DNA of 45,839 bases from Candidatus Palauibacter australiensis (lineage in GTDB: Bacteria > Gemmatimonadota > Gemmatimonadetes > Palauibacterales > Palauibacteraceae), in assembly GCA_026705295.1 (NCBI GenBank), contig JAPPBA010000111.1:1-45839 (forward strand), given 5' to 3'. How positions within the stretch are numbered: the stretch's first letter is position 1; the number at the start of each line of letters is the position of its first letter. Under the pieces are notes generated by a model, which was not told the origin of the DNA, searched no databases, and saw nothing but the letters and a program-made list of their open reading frames with translations. The translations under genes and the position numbers were made by a program. Of this stretch, positions 1 through 6,937 are shown one piece after another.

Positions 1-579
1 CAGGTATCCGACGCCGTCCTGCCGGTTCTTGAAGCGGTCCTCCATGATGGGAGGATCGGCCCATTCCGCCCCGGCGGGCGGCGTGGGCGGCGGGGCGAGG
101 CTCGGCGGCGGGTAGGGGACGAGCTTGTTGAACGCGAGGTAGCGCCCGTCGGGCGACCAGCGGAGCCCGCGCGGCGATTCGATGAGCTGCGTGAGCGTGG
201 CTGCCTCGCCCGTATCCATCCAGCGCACGTGGATCTGGCCGTCGTCGGTGTAGGCGATCCGGGTCCCGTCCGGCGACCACCGCGGGGACCCGCCCACGCC
301 CACGCGCCGGTGATCCGACCCGTCGGCATTCATGATCCACAGCTCGGACTTCTTCGCGTCCCGCATGATGTCCATGGACGTGCGGACGTAGATGACCTGG
401 CTGCCATCGGGCGAGATCTGCGGGTCGGCGGCGTATTCGATCTCGAACACGTCCATCGGCTCGAACCGGCCCTGCGCCGCCACCGGATCGGCGGCCACCG
501 CGCCCGAAATGGCGACGAGGACCAGGGCGAACTTCATCATTCGGATCTCGTGAAGGCTCTTTTCGCGCTTCTCGTGCAT
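1..579 (-). CDS. S9-family (prolyl oligopeptidase-like) peptidase, N-terminal part, cut by window edge
   Basis: The reading frame runs from the start codon off the left edge of the window, so only about the first 190 residues are visible. It has a hydrophobic signal segment ending near AADPVAAQ. After that come PD40/TolB-type beta-propeller blades with repeated SPDG motifs (ISPDGSQVIY, WSPDGTRIAY, WSPDGRYLAF), as in the propeller half of exported S9 peptidases. The catalytic half would lie outside the window, so a TolB-like protein without a peptidase domain is possible. ATG at 579 has the better Shine-Dalgarno (GGGAG, 6 nt away). ATG at 540 or 537 gives a more standard signal peptide. A sigma70-like promoter candidate lies at 619-647. 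Confidence 0.8.
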   Translation of the reverse strand, partial: MHEKREKSLHEIRMMKFALVLVAISGAVAADPVAAQGRFEPMDVFEIEYAADPQISPDGSQVIYVRTSMDIMRDAKKSELWIMNADGSDHRRVGVGGSPRWSPDGTRIAYTDDGQIHVRWMDTGEAATLTQLIESPRGLRWSPDGRYLAFNKLVPYPPPSLAPPPTPPAGAEWADPPIMEDRFKNRQDGVGYL

Positions 580-618
580 CGTCGGCTCCCGGGATCGGAC
601 AGGGGACAGGGCCGGAAA

Positions 619-647
619 CATATCTACCCGATTCGACCCGCGGGCAA
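619..647 (-). promoter_or_regulatory. Candidate promoter of the leftmost S9 gene
   Basis: On the minus strand, TTGCCC (647-642) and GATATG (624-619) are 17 bp apart, about 40 nt upstream of the ATG at 579. Both hexamers match the sigma70 consensus only partly. The 580-716 gap is divergent and should hold promoters for both flanking genes; I could not place one for the plus-strand gene. Confidence 0.35.
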
Positions 648-716
648 CCGTCGCGTTATCGTCCGACTCGTCAGGGTCGTCCGACAATGTTGCCCGACCG
701 CCCCGGGGTGATTGAC

Positions 717-2471
717 ATGATTCGGCTTACAGCACGACGCGCCGTCTTCCTGGCCACGAGCGCCGCCCTCGCGGCGGGCGCCCTCCCTCTCCGGCTCTCC
801 GGGCAGGAGTACGACATCCTCATCCGGAACGGGCGCGTCATCGACGGCACGGGAAACCCGTGGTTCGCGGCGGACGTCGCCATCGCCGGCGACCGGATCG
901 TGCGGATCGGGAGCCTCGGAGACGCGACGGCGCGGCGCGTGGTGGACGCGACGGGGATGTACGTCTCGCCGGGCTTCATCGACCTGCACTCGCATGCCGA
1001 CCGCGCCATGACCTCCGAGCACTTGGAGGCACGGCGCGCGAAGAGCCTGAACAGCCAGGGGCTCACGACGGTCATCGGCGGGCCGGACGGCCGCAATCAG
1101 ACGTGGCCGCTCAGCGCGGAGATCGCGGCTCTCCGGGAGCTGGGACACGCGATGAACTTCGTCCCCATGGTCGGCCACAGCACGGTGCGCGCCGAAGTGA
1201 TGGGCAACGACTACTGGCGTGCGGCGACGGAGGACGAGATCGCCCGCATGCAGGCGCTCGTGCGCGAGGGAATGGAGTCGGGGGCGTGGGGGCTGGGAGC
1301 CGGCGTCGAGTACCGCCCCGCCCGCTACAGCACGCCGGAGGAGGTGATTGCCCTGGCCGAGGCCGTGGCCCCCTACGACGGTTTCTACGTCGCGCACCAG
1401 CGCAGCGAGGCGGCCATGCCGCTGTGGGAGTTGCCGAGCACCGTGACGGACTTGCCCGTGGACGGTAACGAGGGGCTGGCGGAGACTGTGAACGTCGCGC
1501 GCGAAACGGGGATCCGCGTCGTGGCGAGCCACCACAAGGCGCGGGGCCGCTCCAGCTTCGGCCGCTCCGAACAGGACACGCTGGTCGTGAACCGGGCGCG
1601 CGCGGAGGGGCTGCAAGTCTACCTGGACGTCTACCCGTACGAGACGTTCGGCGGGGGCGCGCGGCCCATGATCCCACGCTGGAGCCTGGTGCACGACACC
1701 GTGGACACGAGCGGCGGGAGGGATAGCCCGGTCTACAACCGCCCGGGGGTGTTCGACGATGCCCGGGGGCACCTGGAGCGCCGCTGGGCGGACCCGGAAC
1801 TCCAGGCTCTCATCGCCCGCGACATCGAGTGGATCGTCGACCACAACGGGGGTCCGGACCGCGTAGTCGTGGTGGGCTACCCCGACCCGACCTGGGTGGG
1901 CCGCACGCTGGAGGAACTGGGGCGCCGGCTGGACGTCACGTACCAGGAGGTCGTCGTCCACATGGCGCTCAACGGATACGCGGACGTCCTCGGCGGGGCC
2001 TGGACGCGCGGCTACGGGATCCACGACGCGGACGTCATCAACTACTACCGGCAGGACTACACGGCCACGGCCTCGGACGCGGCCGTGAGCGGGGTCGAAG
2101 GCGTGCCCGAGTTCGCCTCGCGGCCCGGCGCGCACCCTCGCCATTTCGGCGCATTCACGCGCAAGATCGCCCGCTACGTGAAGGACCTGAAGGCGATCAC
2201 GCTTCCGTTCGCGGTCCGCTCGATGACGGGGCTGCCGGCGCGGATCATCGGGCTGGAGGACCGCGGCTTTCTGCGCGAAGGCTACCGGGCGGACCTCGTC
2301 GTGTTCGACCTCGAACGCCTCCGCGATCGGGCCACCGTGCTCGAGCCGGACCTGTTCAGCGAAGGCGTCGACTACGTCATGGTGAACGGCGTGTTCACGG
2401 TCGACGGCGGCGAGTTCACCGACGAACTCCCCGGGGAGGTCATCCTGCGGCCCGGGAACTCCGCAAACTAG
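717..2471 (+). CDS. Exported N-acyl-D-amino-acid deacylase-like amidohydrolase
   Basis: This 584-residue amidohydrolase-superfamily protein has a signal peptide (MIRLTARRAVFLATS to SGQ). It is likely to cleave N-acylated (D-)amino acids or related amides in the periplasm. Family landmarks are the N-terminal beta segment ILIRNGRVIDGTGNP, the metal-site strand FIDLHSHAD, the histidines in FYVAHQRSE and VVASHHKARG, and the C-terminal GYRADLVVFDLE. The position that in characterised D-aminoacylases holds the bridging Cys of GNCG reads GGPDG here, so the cysteine is absent. Start choice: ATG at 717 opens directly on the signal peptide. ATG at 687 would add ten residues. The family is well supported; the substrate is inferred. 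Confidence 0.85.
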   Translation: MIRLTARRAVFLATSAALAAGALPLRLSGQEYDILIRNGRVIDGTGNPWFAADVAIAGDRIVRIGSLGDATARRVVDATGMYVSPGFIDLHSHADRAMTSEHLEARRAKSLNSQGLTTVIGGPDGRNQTWPLSAEIAALRELGHAMNFVPMVGHSTVRAEVMGNDYWRAATEDEIARMQALVREGMESGAWGLGAGVEYRPARYSTPEEVIALAEAVAPYDGFYVAHQRSEAAMPLWELPSTVTDLPVDGNEGLAETVNVARETGIRVVASHHKARGRSSFGRSEQDTLVVNRARAEGLQVYLDVYPYETFGGGARPMIPRWSLVHDTVDTSGGRDSPVYNRPGVFDDARGHLERRWADPELQALIARDIEWIVDHNGGPDRVVVVGYPDPTWVGRTLEELGRRLDVTYQEVVVHMALNGYADVLGGAWTRGYGIHDADVINYYRQDYTATASDAAVSGVEGVPEFASRPGAHPRHFGAFTRKIARYVKDLKAITLPFAVRSMTGLPARIIGLEDRGFLREGYRADLVVFDLERLRDRATVLEPDLFSEGVDYVMVNGVFTVDGGEFTDELPGEVILRPGNSAN

Positions 2472-2506
2472 CTCGCGCCGTCGTCGTGCCGACGAGCCTT
2501 TGAGGC

Positions 2507-2541
2507 TTGACAGGCGATATCGATATGGCCAGAATGGCCAG
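2507..2541 (+). promoter_or_regulatory. Promoter and operator of the toxin-antitoxin pair, probably leaderless
   Basis: A perfect TTGACA (2507-2512) is followed after 17 bp by CAGAAT (2530-2535), and the antitoxin ATG is at 2542. Transcription would therefore start at or next to the start codon. Between the hexamers is the palindrome ATATCGATAT (2517-2526). Two TGGCCA palindromes (2526-2531 and 2535-2540) flank and overlap the -10 element. This fits autorepression by the antitoxin. Confidence 0.6.
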
Positions 2542-2841
2542 ATGAGACGAGCCAGCGTCAGCGAAGCGAAGAACGCCCTCAGTGGACTGCTGGGCGACGT
2601 CCGTCGCGGGGAAGCTGTGCTGATCACGCATCGCGGCGAGCCCGTGGCGCGGATCGAACCTTGCCGCCCGGACGACCTGGGCGGCGACCATGAAGTCGCG
2701 GACCTCGTACGGCGGGGCGTGGCAACCCCTCCCCGCGCTCCGTTCGATGTCGAACGCTTCCTGAGTGTCCCCGCCCCGCGGCTCACCGAAGGGGTGAGCG
2801 CCAGCGAGATCATCGTGGCCGAGCGCGCCGAGGGCCATTGA
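2542..2841 (+). CDS. Type II antitoxin, Phd/YefM-like
   Basis: This 99-residue protein opens with RRASVSEAKNALSGLL and continues with VLITHRGEPVARIEP. That is the characteristic Phd/YefM N-terminal DNA-binding fold: an 'SxxEAKxxLSxLL' helix, then a strand with 'ITxRGxPVAxI'. The C-terminal half is less conserved and would wrap the toxin. It is read just upstream of a PIN-domain toxin, and its TGA overlaps the toxin's TTG start, so the two are translationally coupled. ATG at 2542 lies 6 bp after the -10 hexamer, without a Shine-Dalgarno. A longer frame from 2500 exists but would start upstream of the promoter. It is expected to neutralise the toxin and repress its own promoter. Confidence 0.87.
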   Translation: MRRASVSEAKNALSGLLGDVRRGEAVLITHRGEPVARIEPCRPDDLGGDHEVADLVRRGVATPPRAPFDVERFLSVPAPRLTEGVSASEIIVAERAEGH

Positions 2842-3257
2842 AATACTGGGACTCGTCGGCACTCGTGACACTTCTCGTGGACGAGGCGGGCAGCGCCCGG
2901 CGCCGTGCCACGATCCGGGACGATCCGGCGATCGTTACGTGGTGGGGAAGCCGCGTCGAATGCGCGTCGGCCCTGAACCGCCTCCACCGGGAGCGGCATT
3001 TCGAAGCCGGCGGGCTCGACCGGTCCCTGGAGCAGCTTCAGCGGCTGGCGGCCAGTTGGATAGAGATCGAGCCCCTCGAACAGGTTCGTAACCGTGCGAT
3101 CAGGCTACTTCGGCTTCACCCGCTGCGGGGGGCGGACGCGCTGCAGTTGGCGGCGGCCCTTGCCGCGGCAGCCGAAGATCCGCAGCGGCTCGAGCTGGTC
3201 AGCGGCGACCACCGCCTCTCCAACGCCGCAAGGCGCGAGGGGTTCAAGGTTCTTTGA
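2838..3257 (+). CDS. vapC: VapC-like PIN-domain ribonuclease toxin
   Basis: This 139-residue protein has the full set of PIN-domain acidic residues: Asp in KYWDSSALV, Glu in RVECASAL, Asp in RGADALQLAAAL, and Asp in VSGDHRLSNAA. PIN toxins of this type cleave RNA and inhibit translation unless bound by the cognate antitoxin. The start is TTG at 2838, giving a 4-base overlap with the antitoxin stop (TTGA). The length is normal for VapC and all acidic residues are present, so the gene looks intact. The TA assignment rests on the pairing with the Phd-like antitoxin. Confidence 0.88.
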   Translation: MKYWDSSALVTLLVDEAGSARRRATIRDDPAIVTWWGSRVECASALNRLHRERHFEAGGLDRSLEQLQRLAASWIEIEPLEQVRNRAIRLLRLHPLRGADALQLAAALAAAAEDPQRLELVSGDHRLSNAARREGFKVL

Positions 3258-3281
3258 ACTGGTCGTGACTGAGGACATCGG

Positions 3282-3303
3282 ACAGTGTTAGATCGTACAC
3301 TGT
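3282..3303. promoter_or_regulatory. Perfect 7-bp inverted repeat upstream of the quinohemoprotein gene
   Basis: ACAGTGT (3282-3288) and ACACTGT (3297-3303) are separated by 8 bp, giving 22 bp of dyad symmetry. It lies 25 bp after the vapC stop and about 40 bp before the ATG at 3345. The spacing suits a dimeric regulator's operator; a weak terminator is less likely because there is no T tract. Confidence 0.4.
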
Positions 3304-3344
3304 TCGCTTGAGGCCGTACCCCATCCCCGTGACCGGGAGAGATT

Positions 3345-5468
3345 ATGCGCACGCGACTCCATGCCCTGCTGCTCCTCGCTCCCGTCGCCGCCTGCACCGC
3401 GGACGCGCCGCCGCCCGAGCCGTCGGCCGTGCGGAGCGCCAGCGATGTGACCGACGCTGTGCTCGAGGCGGCGCGGCCCGACGGCAACTGGCTCACCTAC
3501 GGCGGCAACTACGCCGAGGACCGCTTCAGCACGCTGGATGAAGTCACGCGGGACAACGTCGACGGACTCGGCCTCGCCTGGACGTACGACATCGAACTAC
3601 GAGGCGGCGTCGAGGCTACGCCGCTCGTCGTGGGCGGCGTCATGTACATCAGTTCCCCGTGGAGCGTGGTGCACGCGATCGACACGCGGACGGGAGAGCG
3701 GCTGTGGCGTCACGACCCCGGCGTTCCGCGCATCCGCGGGCGCCTCGCCTGCTGCGACGTCGTGAACCGTGGCGTCGCGCTCTACGAGGGCAAGGTGATC
3801 GTCGGCACGATCGACGGCCGCCTCGTCGCCCTCGACGCGGAGACCGGCGACGTCGTGTGGGAGACGCTCACCATCGACCCCGACGAGGCCTACACGATCA
3901 CGGGCGCGGTGCGCGTGGTGCAGGGGCTCGCGATCATCGGCAACGGGGGAGCCGAGTACGGCGTCCGGGGCTACGTGTCCGCCTACGACGCGGACGATGG
4001 CGAACTCGTGTGGCGCACCTACACGGTGCCCGGCAACCCGGCGGACGGCTTCGAGTCCGAAACCATGGAGATGGCGGCGGAGACGTGGAGCGGCGAGTGG
4101 TGGGTCGCGGGCGGTGGCGGGACGGCCTGGGACTCGATCATCTACGACCCGGACCTCGACCTCCTCTACATCGGGACCGGGAACGGGTCCCCGTGGTCGC
4201 GGAGCCACCGGAGCCCGGGGGGCGGTGACAACCTCTTCCTCGCCTCGATCCTCGCGTTGCGCCCGCAGACGGGCGAGTACGTGTGGCACTTCCAGACGAC
4301 GCCCGGCGACCACTGGGACTACACGGCGGTCCAGCCGATGACGCTCGCGGACCTCGAGTTCGACGGCCGCATGCGCCGCGTGATCATGCAGGCGCCGAAG
4401 AACGGGTTCTTCTACGTCCTCGACGCCGAGACGGGCGAGTTCCTGTCGGGTCAGGAATACATCGTGCAGAACTGGGCGGAGGGACTCGACCTCGAGACGG
4501 GCCGCCCCACGGACCGACCGGAAGCCGTGCACGCGGAGGTCTGGACGCTCATCACGCCGGCCGCCCTCGGGGGCCACAACTGGCAGCCACAGTCGTTCAA
4601 CCCGGAGACGGGGCTCATGTACCTGCCGATCCAGGAGGGGTGGGTCGAGCGCAGCGAGCCGCCCGACTGGGTGTTCACGGACCTCGCGATCGAGGACCAC
4701 AGCTACGGACCCGCCGTCAGCAACCTCGGGCTCCAGAGCCGCTATGGCGCCCGCGATGACGCCGGGTTCCTCGTGGCCTGGGACCCAAAGGCTCAGGAGG
4801 CGCGCTGGACCGTCGCCCAGCTCGGCTACTGGAACGGCGGGACGATGACGACGTCGTCGGGGCTCGTGTTCCAGGGCGGCGGGGACGGCCGCTTCGTCGC
4901 GTACGACGCGGAGACCGGAGACCAGTTGTGGGAGGTCTCCACCGGCCTCGGGATCCTCGGCGGCCCGGTAACCTACCTCGTCGACGGTCGGCAGCATGTG
5001 TCCGTGGCGGCCGGCTGGGGCGGCGCGCGCGGACGCAGCGGGTCTCCGTACGGCGACGCGGCGAACTACGAGCAGCGGGGACGGGTCTTCACCTTCGTGC
5101 TGGGCGGGACGGAGCCCATGCCGACGCCGCAGCGGAAACGGCCGGCGAACGTGCCCGACCTCGATCTGCCCACGGACGCCGAGTCGCTGGAGCGCGGGGC
5201 GGACGTGTACGGGCAGTATTGCGGCATCTGTCACGGCGGCGGAGGCGGCTCGGAGGGCGCGATGCCGAACCTGCAGCGGTCGACCGACATCGTGCACCGC
5301 AACTTCGAGGACATCGTGCTCGGAGGGAGTCGCGAGGCGCAGGGGATGCCGTCTTACGAGGGCCTGCTCGATCCCGAGCAGGTTCGGGCGATCCAGGCCT
5401 ACATCGTGTCGGAGGCGAGGGAGACGCTCGCCGCGGAGGCCGAGACGCCGGCGGATGGCGACCACTGA
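3345..5468 (+). CDS. PQQ-dependent quinohemoprotein dehydrogenase with C-terminal cytochrome c domain (lipoprotein)
   Basis: This 707-residue protein would oxidise an alcohol, aldose or similar substrate in the periplasm and pass electrons from PQQ to its own heme. Residues 1-17 form a lipoprotein signal ending in the lipobox LAPVAAC. The eight-bladed PQQ propeller follows, with blade motifs such as ALDAETGDVVWE. Adjacent cysteines at 136-137 match the vicinal disulfide of PQQ alcohol dehydrogenases. The segment GDHWDYT (D322, D325) is where the catalytic Asp lies. CGICH (626-630) binds one heme c. Shine-Dalgarno GGGAGAG precedes the ATG. Unlike the second PQQ enzyme in this window (28186-29811), the cytochrome is fused. 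The substrate cannot be read from the sequence. Confidence 0.9.
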   Translation: MRTRLHALLLLAPVAACTADAPPPEPSAVRSASDVTDAVLEAARPDGNWLTYGGNYAEDRFSTLDEVTRDNVDGLGLAWTYDIELRGGVEATPLVVGGVMYISSPWSVVHAIDTRTGERLWRHDPGVPRIRGRLACCDVVNRGVALYEGKVIVGTIDGRLVALDAETGDVVWETLTIDPDEAYTITGAVRVVQGLAIIGNGGAEYGVRGYVSAYDADDGELVWRTYTVPGNPADGFESETMEMAAETWSGEWWVAGGGGTAWDSIIYDPDLDLLYIGTGNGSPWSRSHRSPGGGDNLFLASILALRPQTGEYVWHFQTTPGDHWDYTAVQPMTLADLEFDGRMRRVIMQAPKNGFFYVLDAETGEFLSGQEYIVQNWAEGLDLETGRPTDRPEAVHAEVWTLITPAALGGHNWQPQSFNPETGLMYLPIQEGWVERSEPPDWVFTDLAIEDHSYGPAVSNLGLQSRYGARDDAGFLVAWDPKAQEARWTVAQLGYWNGGTMTTSSGLVFQGGGDGRFVAYDAETGDQLWEVSTGLGILGGPVTYLVDGRQHVSVAAGWGGARGRSGSPYGDAANYEQRGRVFTFVLGGTEPMPTPQRKRPANVPDLDLPTDAESLERGADVYGQYCGICHGGGGGSEGAMPNLQRSTDIVHRNFEDIVLGGSREAQGMPSYEGLLDPEQVRAIQAYIVSEARETLAAEAETPADGDH

Positions 5469-5520
5469 ACCGAGAGCCCCGAACCGACGACCACTGAACC
5501 ACAACAAGAGGAACCGACTC

Positions 5521-5964
5521 ATGAAGCGCTTCATCCTGGTCTCACTTCTTGCCACCGGAGGTTTCGCGGCCATGGCTTCCGATCTTTCGGCCCAGCGCGA
5601 GTACATCAACCCGCAACACGCCAGCGACGAGGGCCTGCCGTTCAGCGGCGCCGTCTGGGTGGGCGACCTGCTCTTCGTGTCCGGGTCGCTGGGACTCGTG
5701 GACGGGCGTCCGCCGAACGACGCGGAGGAGGAGGCTCGGCTCGTCATGGAGGCGATCAAGAACACGGTGGAGGAGGCCGGGATCACGATGGACGACCTCG
5801 TCTCCGTGCAGGTGTTCTGCTCGGATGTCGCTCTCTACGATGTCTTCAACGAGGTCTACCGGACCTATTTCACGGAGAACTTCCCGGCGCGCGCCTTCCT
5901 CGGCTCCGGGCCCCTCCTGTTCGGGGCGCGGTTCGAGGTGATGGCGATCGGCTCCCGCAACTGA
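5521..5964 (+). CDS. RidA/YjgF-family protein with a signal peptide
   Basis: This 147-residue member of the YjgF/YER057c/UK114 family starts MKRFILVSLL and has a signal peptide ending near SDLSAQ, so it should be exported. The core matches RidA: FSGAVWVGDLLFVSG, ITMDDLVSVQVFCSD, VYRTYFTENFPARAFLG, with the Arg of PAR at the position of the RidA catalytic arginine. Classical RidA deaminates reactive enamines and imines in the cytoplasm. An exported version near PQQ oxidation genes may act on a periplasmic imine or be a non-deaminating relative. It lies 52 bp after the dehydrogenase, with Shine-Dalgarno AGAGGAA, probably in the same transcript. Confidence 0.87.
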   Translation: MKRFILVSLLATGGFAAMASDLSAQREYINPQHASDEGLPFSGAVWVGDLLFVSGSLGLVDGRPPNDAEEEARLVMEAIKNTVEEAGITMDDLVSVQVFCSDVALYDVFNEVYRTYFTENFPARAFLGSGPLLFGARFEVMAIGSRN

Positions 5965-6100
5965 CGAGCTCACCGCTGCGCGGGGGCCGCTGAACTCGGG
6001 GCGAGGCCTGGTCACCAACGCCGGGCCCGGGCGGGGGCCCCGGCCCGATCTCGCCGACGCGCTGGAGCGGGGGGAGATCGTCTTCTTCCCCGATTGTCCG

Positions 6101-6916
6101 GTGGCACTTCCGCCGGACGCGGATCTCGAGCGGCTGCGCGCCGAACTTCCGCGCCAGTTGCGCGCGAAGAACGTCAGCTACCACCCGGAGAGCGGGCGTC
6201 TACGCGGCGTGGCGGCGCGCGGGGGGCTGCGGGACGCCGTTCTCGACACCCTCGCCGCGCACGGCGCCAGGGTTCGCGCCTTCCTCCGGGAGTACCTGCC
6301 CGCGCTTACCGAGGGATGGACGGTGGGGACGACGAGCTTCCGCCCGATCCAGGAGCGGGGCCGCGGCCTCTCCCCGCACGCGAGCAACGAACTGATCCAC
6401 TTCGACGCTGGCGCCTACGGGGCGACCGACGGGGACCGGATCCTCCGCTTCTTCGTCAACGTGAACCCCGAGGAGGACCGCGTGTGGTGCACCAAGGGGA
6501 CGTTCCCCGACGTCTTCGCGCGCTACGGCACCGAGGCGGGCGTGGCGGACGGCGGCTCGCTCGAGAGGAGCCCCGTGGACCGTCTCCGGGGGCGTCTGCT
6601 GCGAGGGATCGCGAAGGCGGGGCTCGGGGAGGCGGTGCTCGCGGACTCCAGCCCGTACGACCGTCTCATGCGGCGCTTCCACAACTATATGAAGGACACC
6701 CCATCCTTCCAGGAGCGGGACGAGACGTGGCGGGAGATCCGCTTCCCGCCCTTCTCCGCCTGGATGGTCCTCACCGACATGGTGAGCCACGCGAGCCTGT
6801 CCGGCCAGCACGCCCTCGTCGACACCTTCATCCTCCGCCTGACCGCCTGCCGCCGCCCGGAACTCGCCCCCCTCAACATCCTCCGCGGCCGCGACGGGTC
6901 GCGCCCGATGGCGTGA
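6101..6916 (+). CDS. Kdo hydroxylase-like Fe(II)/2-oxoglutarate dioxygenase; true N-terminus uncertain
   Basis: It resembles the Kdo 3-hydroxylase (KdoO) family, which hydroxylates Kdo in the lipopolysaccharide inner core. Seen directly: the metal motif H-x-D in ELIHFDAG (H100, D102 from the GTG), followed by GDRILRFFVNVNPEEDRVW, typical of that family. The first canonical start is GTG at 6101 (271 residues). However, coding-like sequence extends upstream in frame (LADALERGEIVFFPD) from at least 6050 back to a stop at 5939, with no ATG, GTG or TTG. A CTG at 6008 has a good purine tract (GGGGCGAGG) just before it. Either a rare start or a sequence error must be involved. The gene follows the RidA-like gene and meets the gamma-glutamyltransferase gene tail to tail. 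Confidence 0.72.
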   Translation: MALPPDADLERLRAELPRQLRAKNVSYHPESGRLRGVAARGGLRDAVLDTLAAHGARVRAFLREYLPALTEGWTVGTTSFRPIQERGRGLSPHASNELIHFDAGAYGATDGDRILRFFVNVNPEEDRVWCTKGTFPDVFARYGTEAGVADGGSLERSPVDRLRGRLLRGIAKAGLGEAVLADSSPYDRLMRRFHNYMKDTPSFQERDETWREIRFPPFSAWMVLTDMVSHASLSGQHALVDTFILRLTACRRPELAPLNILRGRDGSRPMA

Positions 6917-6917
6917 G

Positions 6918-6933
6918 GCCGGGGAGAGCCGGC
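6918..6933. terminator. Short hairpin between convergent genes
   Basis: GCCGG (6918-6922) pairs with CCGGC (6929-6933) across a 6-nt loop in the 21-bp gap between the Kdo-hydroxylase-like gene and the gamma-glutamyltransferase gene. There is no T tract, so it is only a possible bidirectional terminator. Confidence 0.25.
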
Positions 6934-6937
6934 AACC

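Noticed and set aside
689-714. Possible third copy of the 30-bp S9 promoter block upstream of the amidohydrolase
   Set aside because: It shares GCCCGACC and GCCCCGGG, but spacing differs, the ends are not GTATTG/CAATAC, and the hexamers would overlap the start codon. Similarity may be chance in GC-rich DNA.
624-2999. Long minus-strand open frame over the D-aminoacylase-like gene
   Set aside because: The product is low-complexity Arg/Ala/Pro-rich, while the plus strand encodes a full amidohydrolase with signal peptide and metal ligands.
5461-5507. Direct repeat of ACCACTGAACC between the dehydrogenase and the RidA-like gene
   Set aside because: There are only two 11-bp copies in a short spacer, the first overlapping the stop codon, with no symmetry or known function.
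3597-5786. Long minus-strand open frame over the quinohemoprotein gene
   Set aside because: It is a shadow of the plus-strand PQQ enzyme, with no motif or Shine-Dalgarno of its own.
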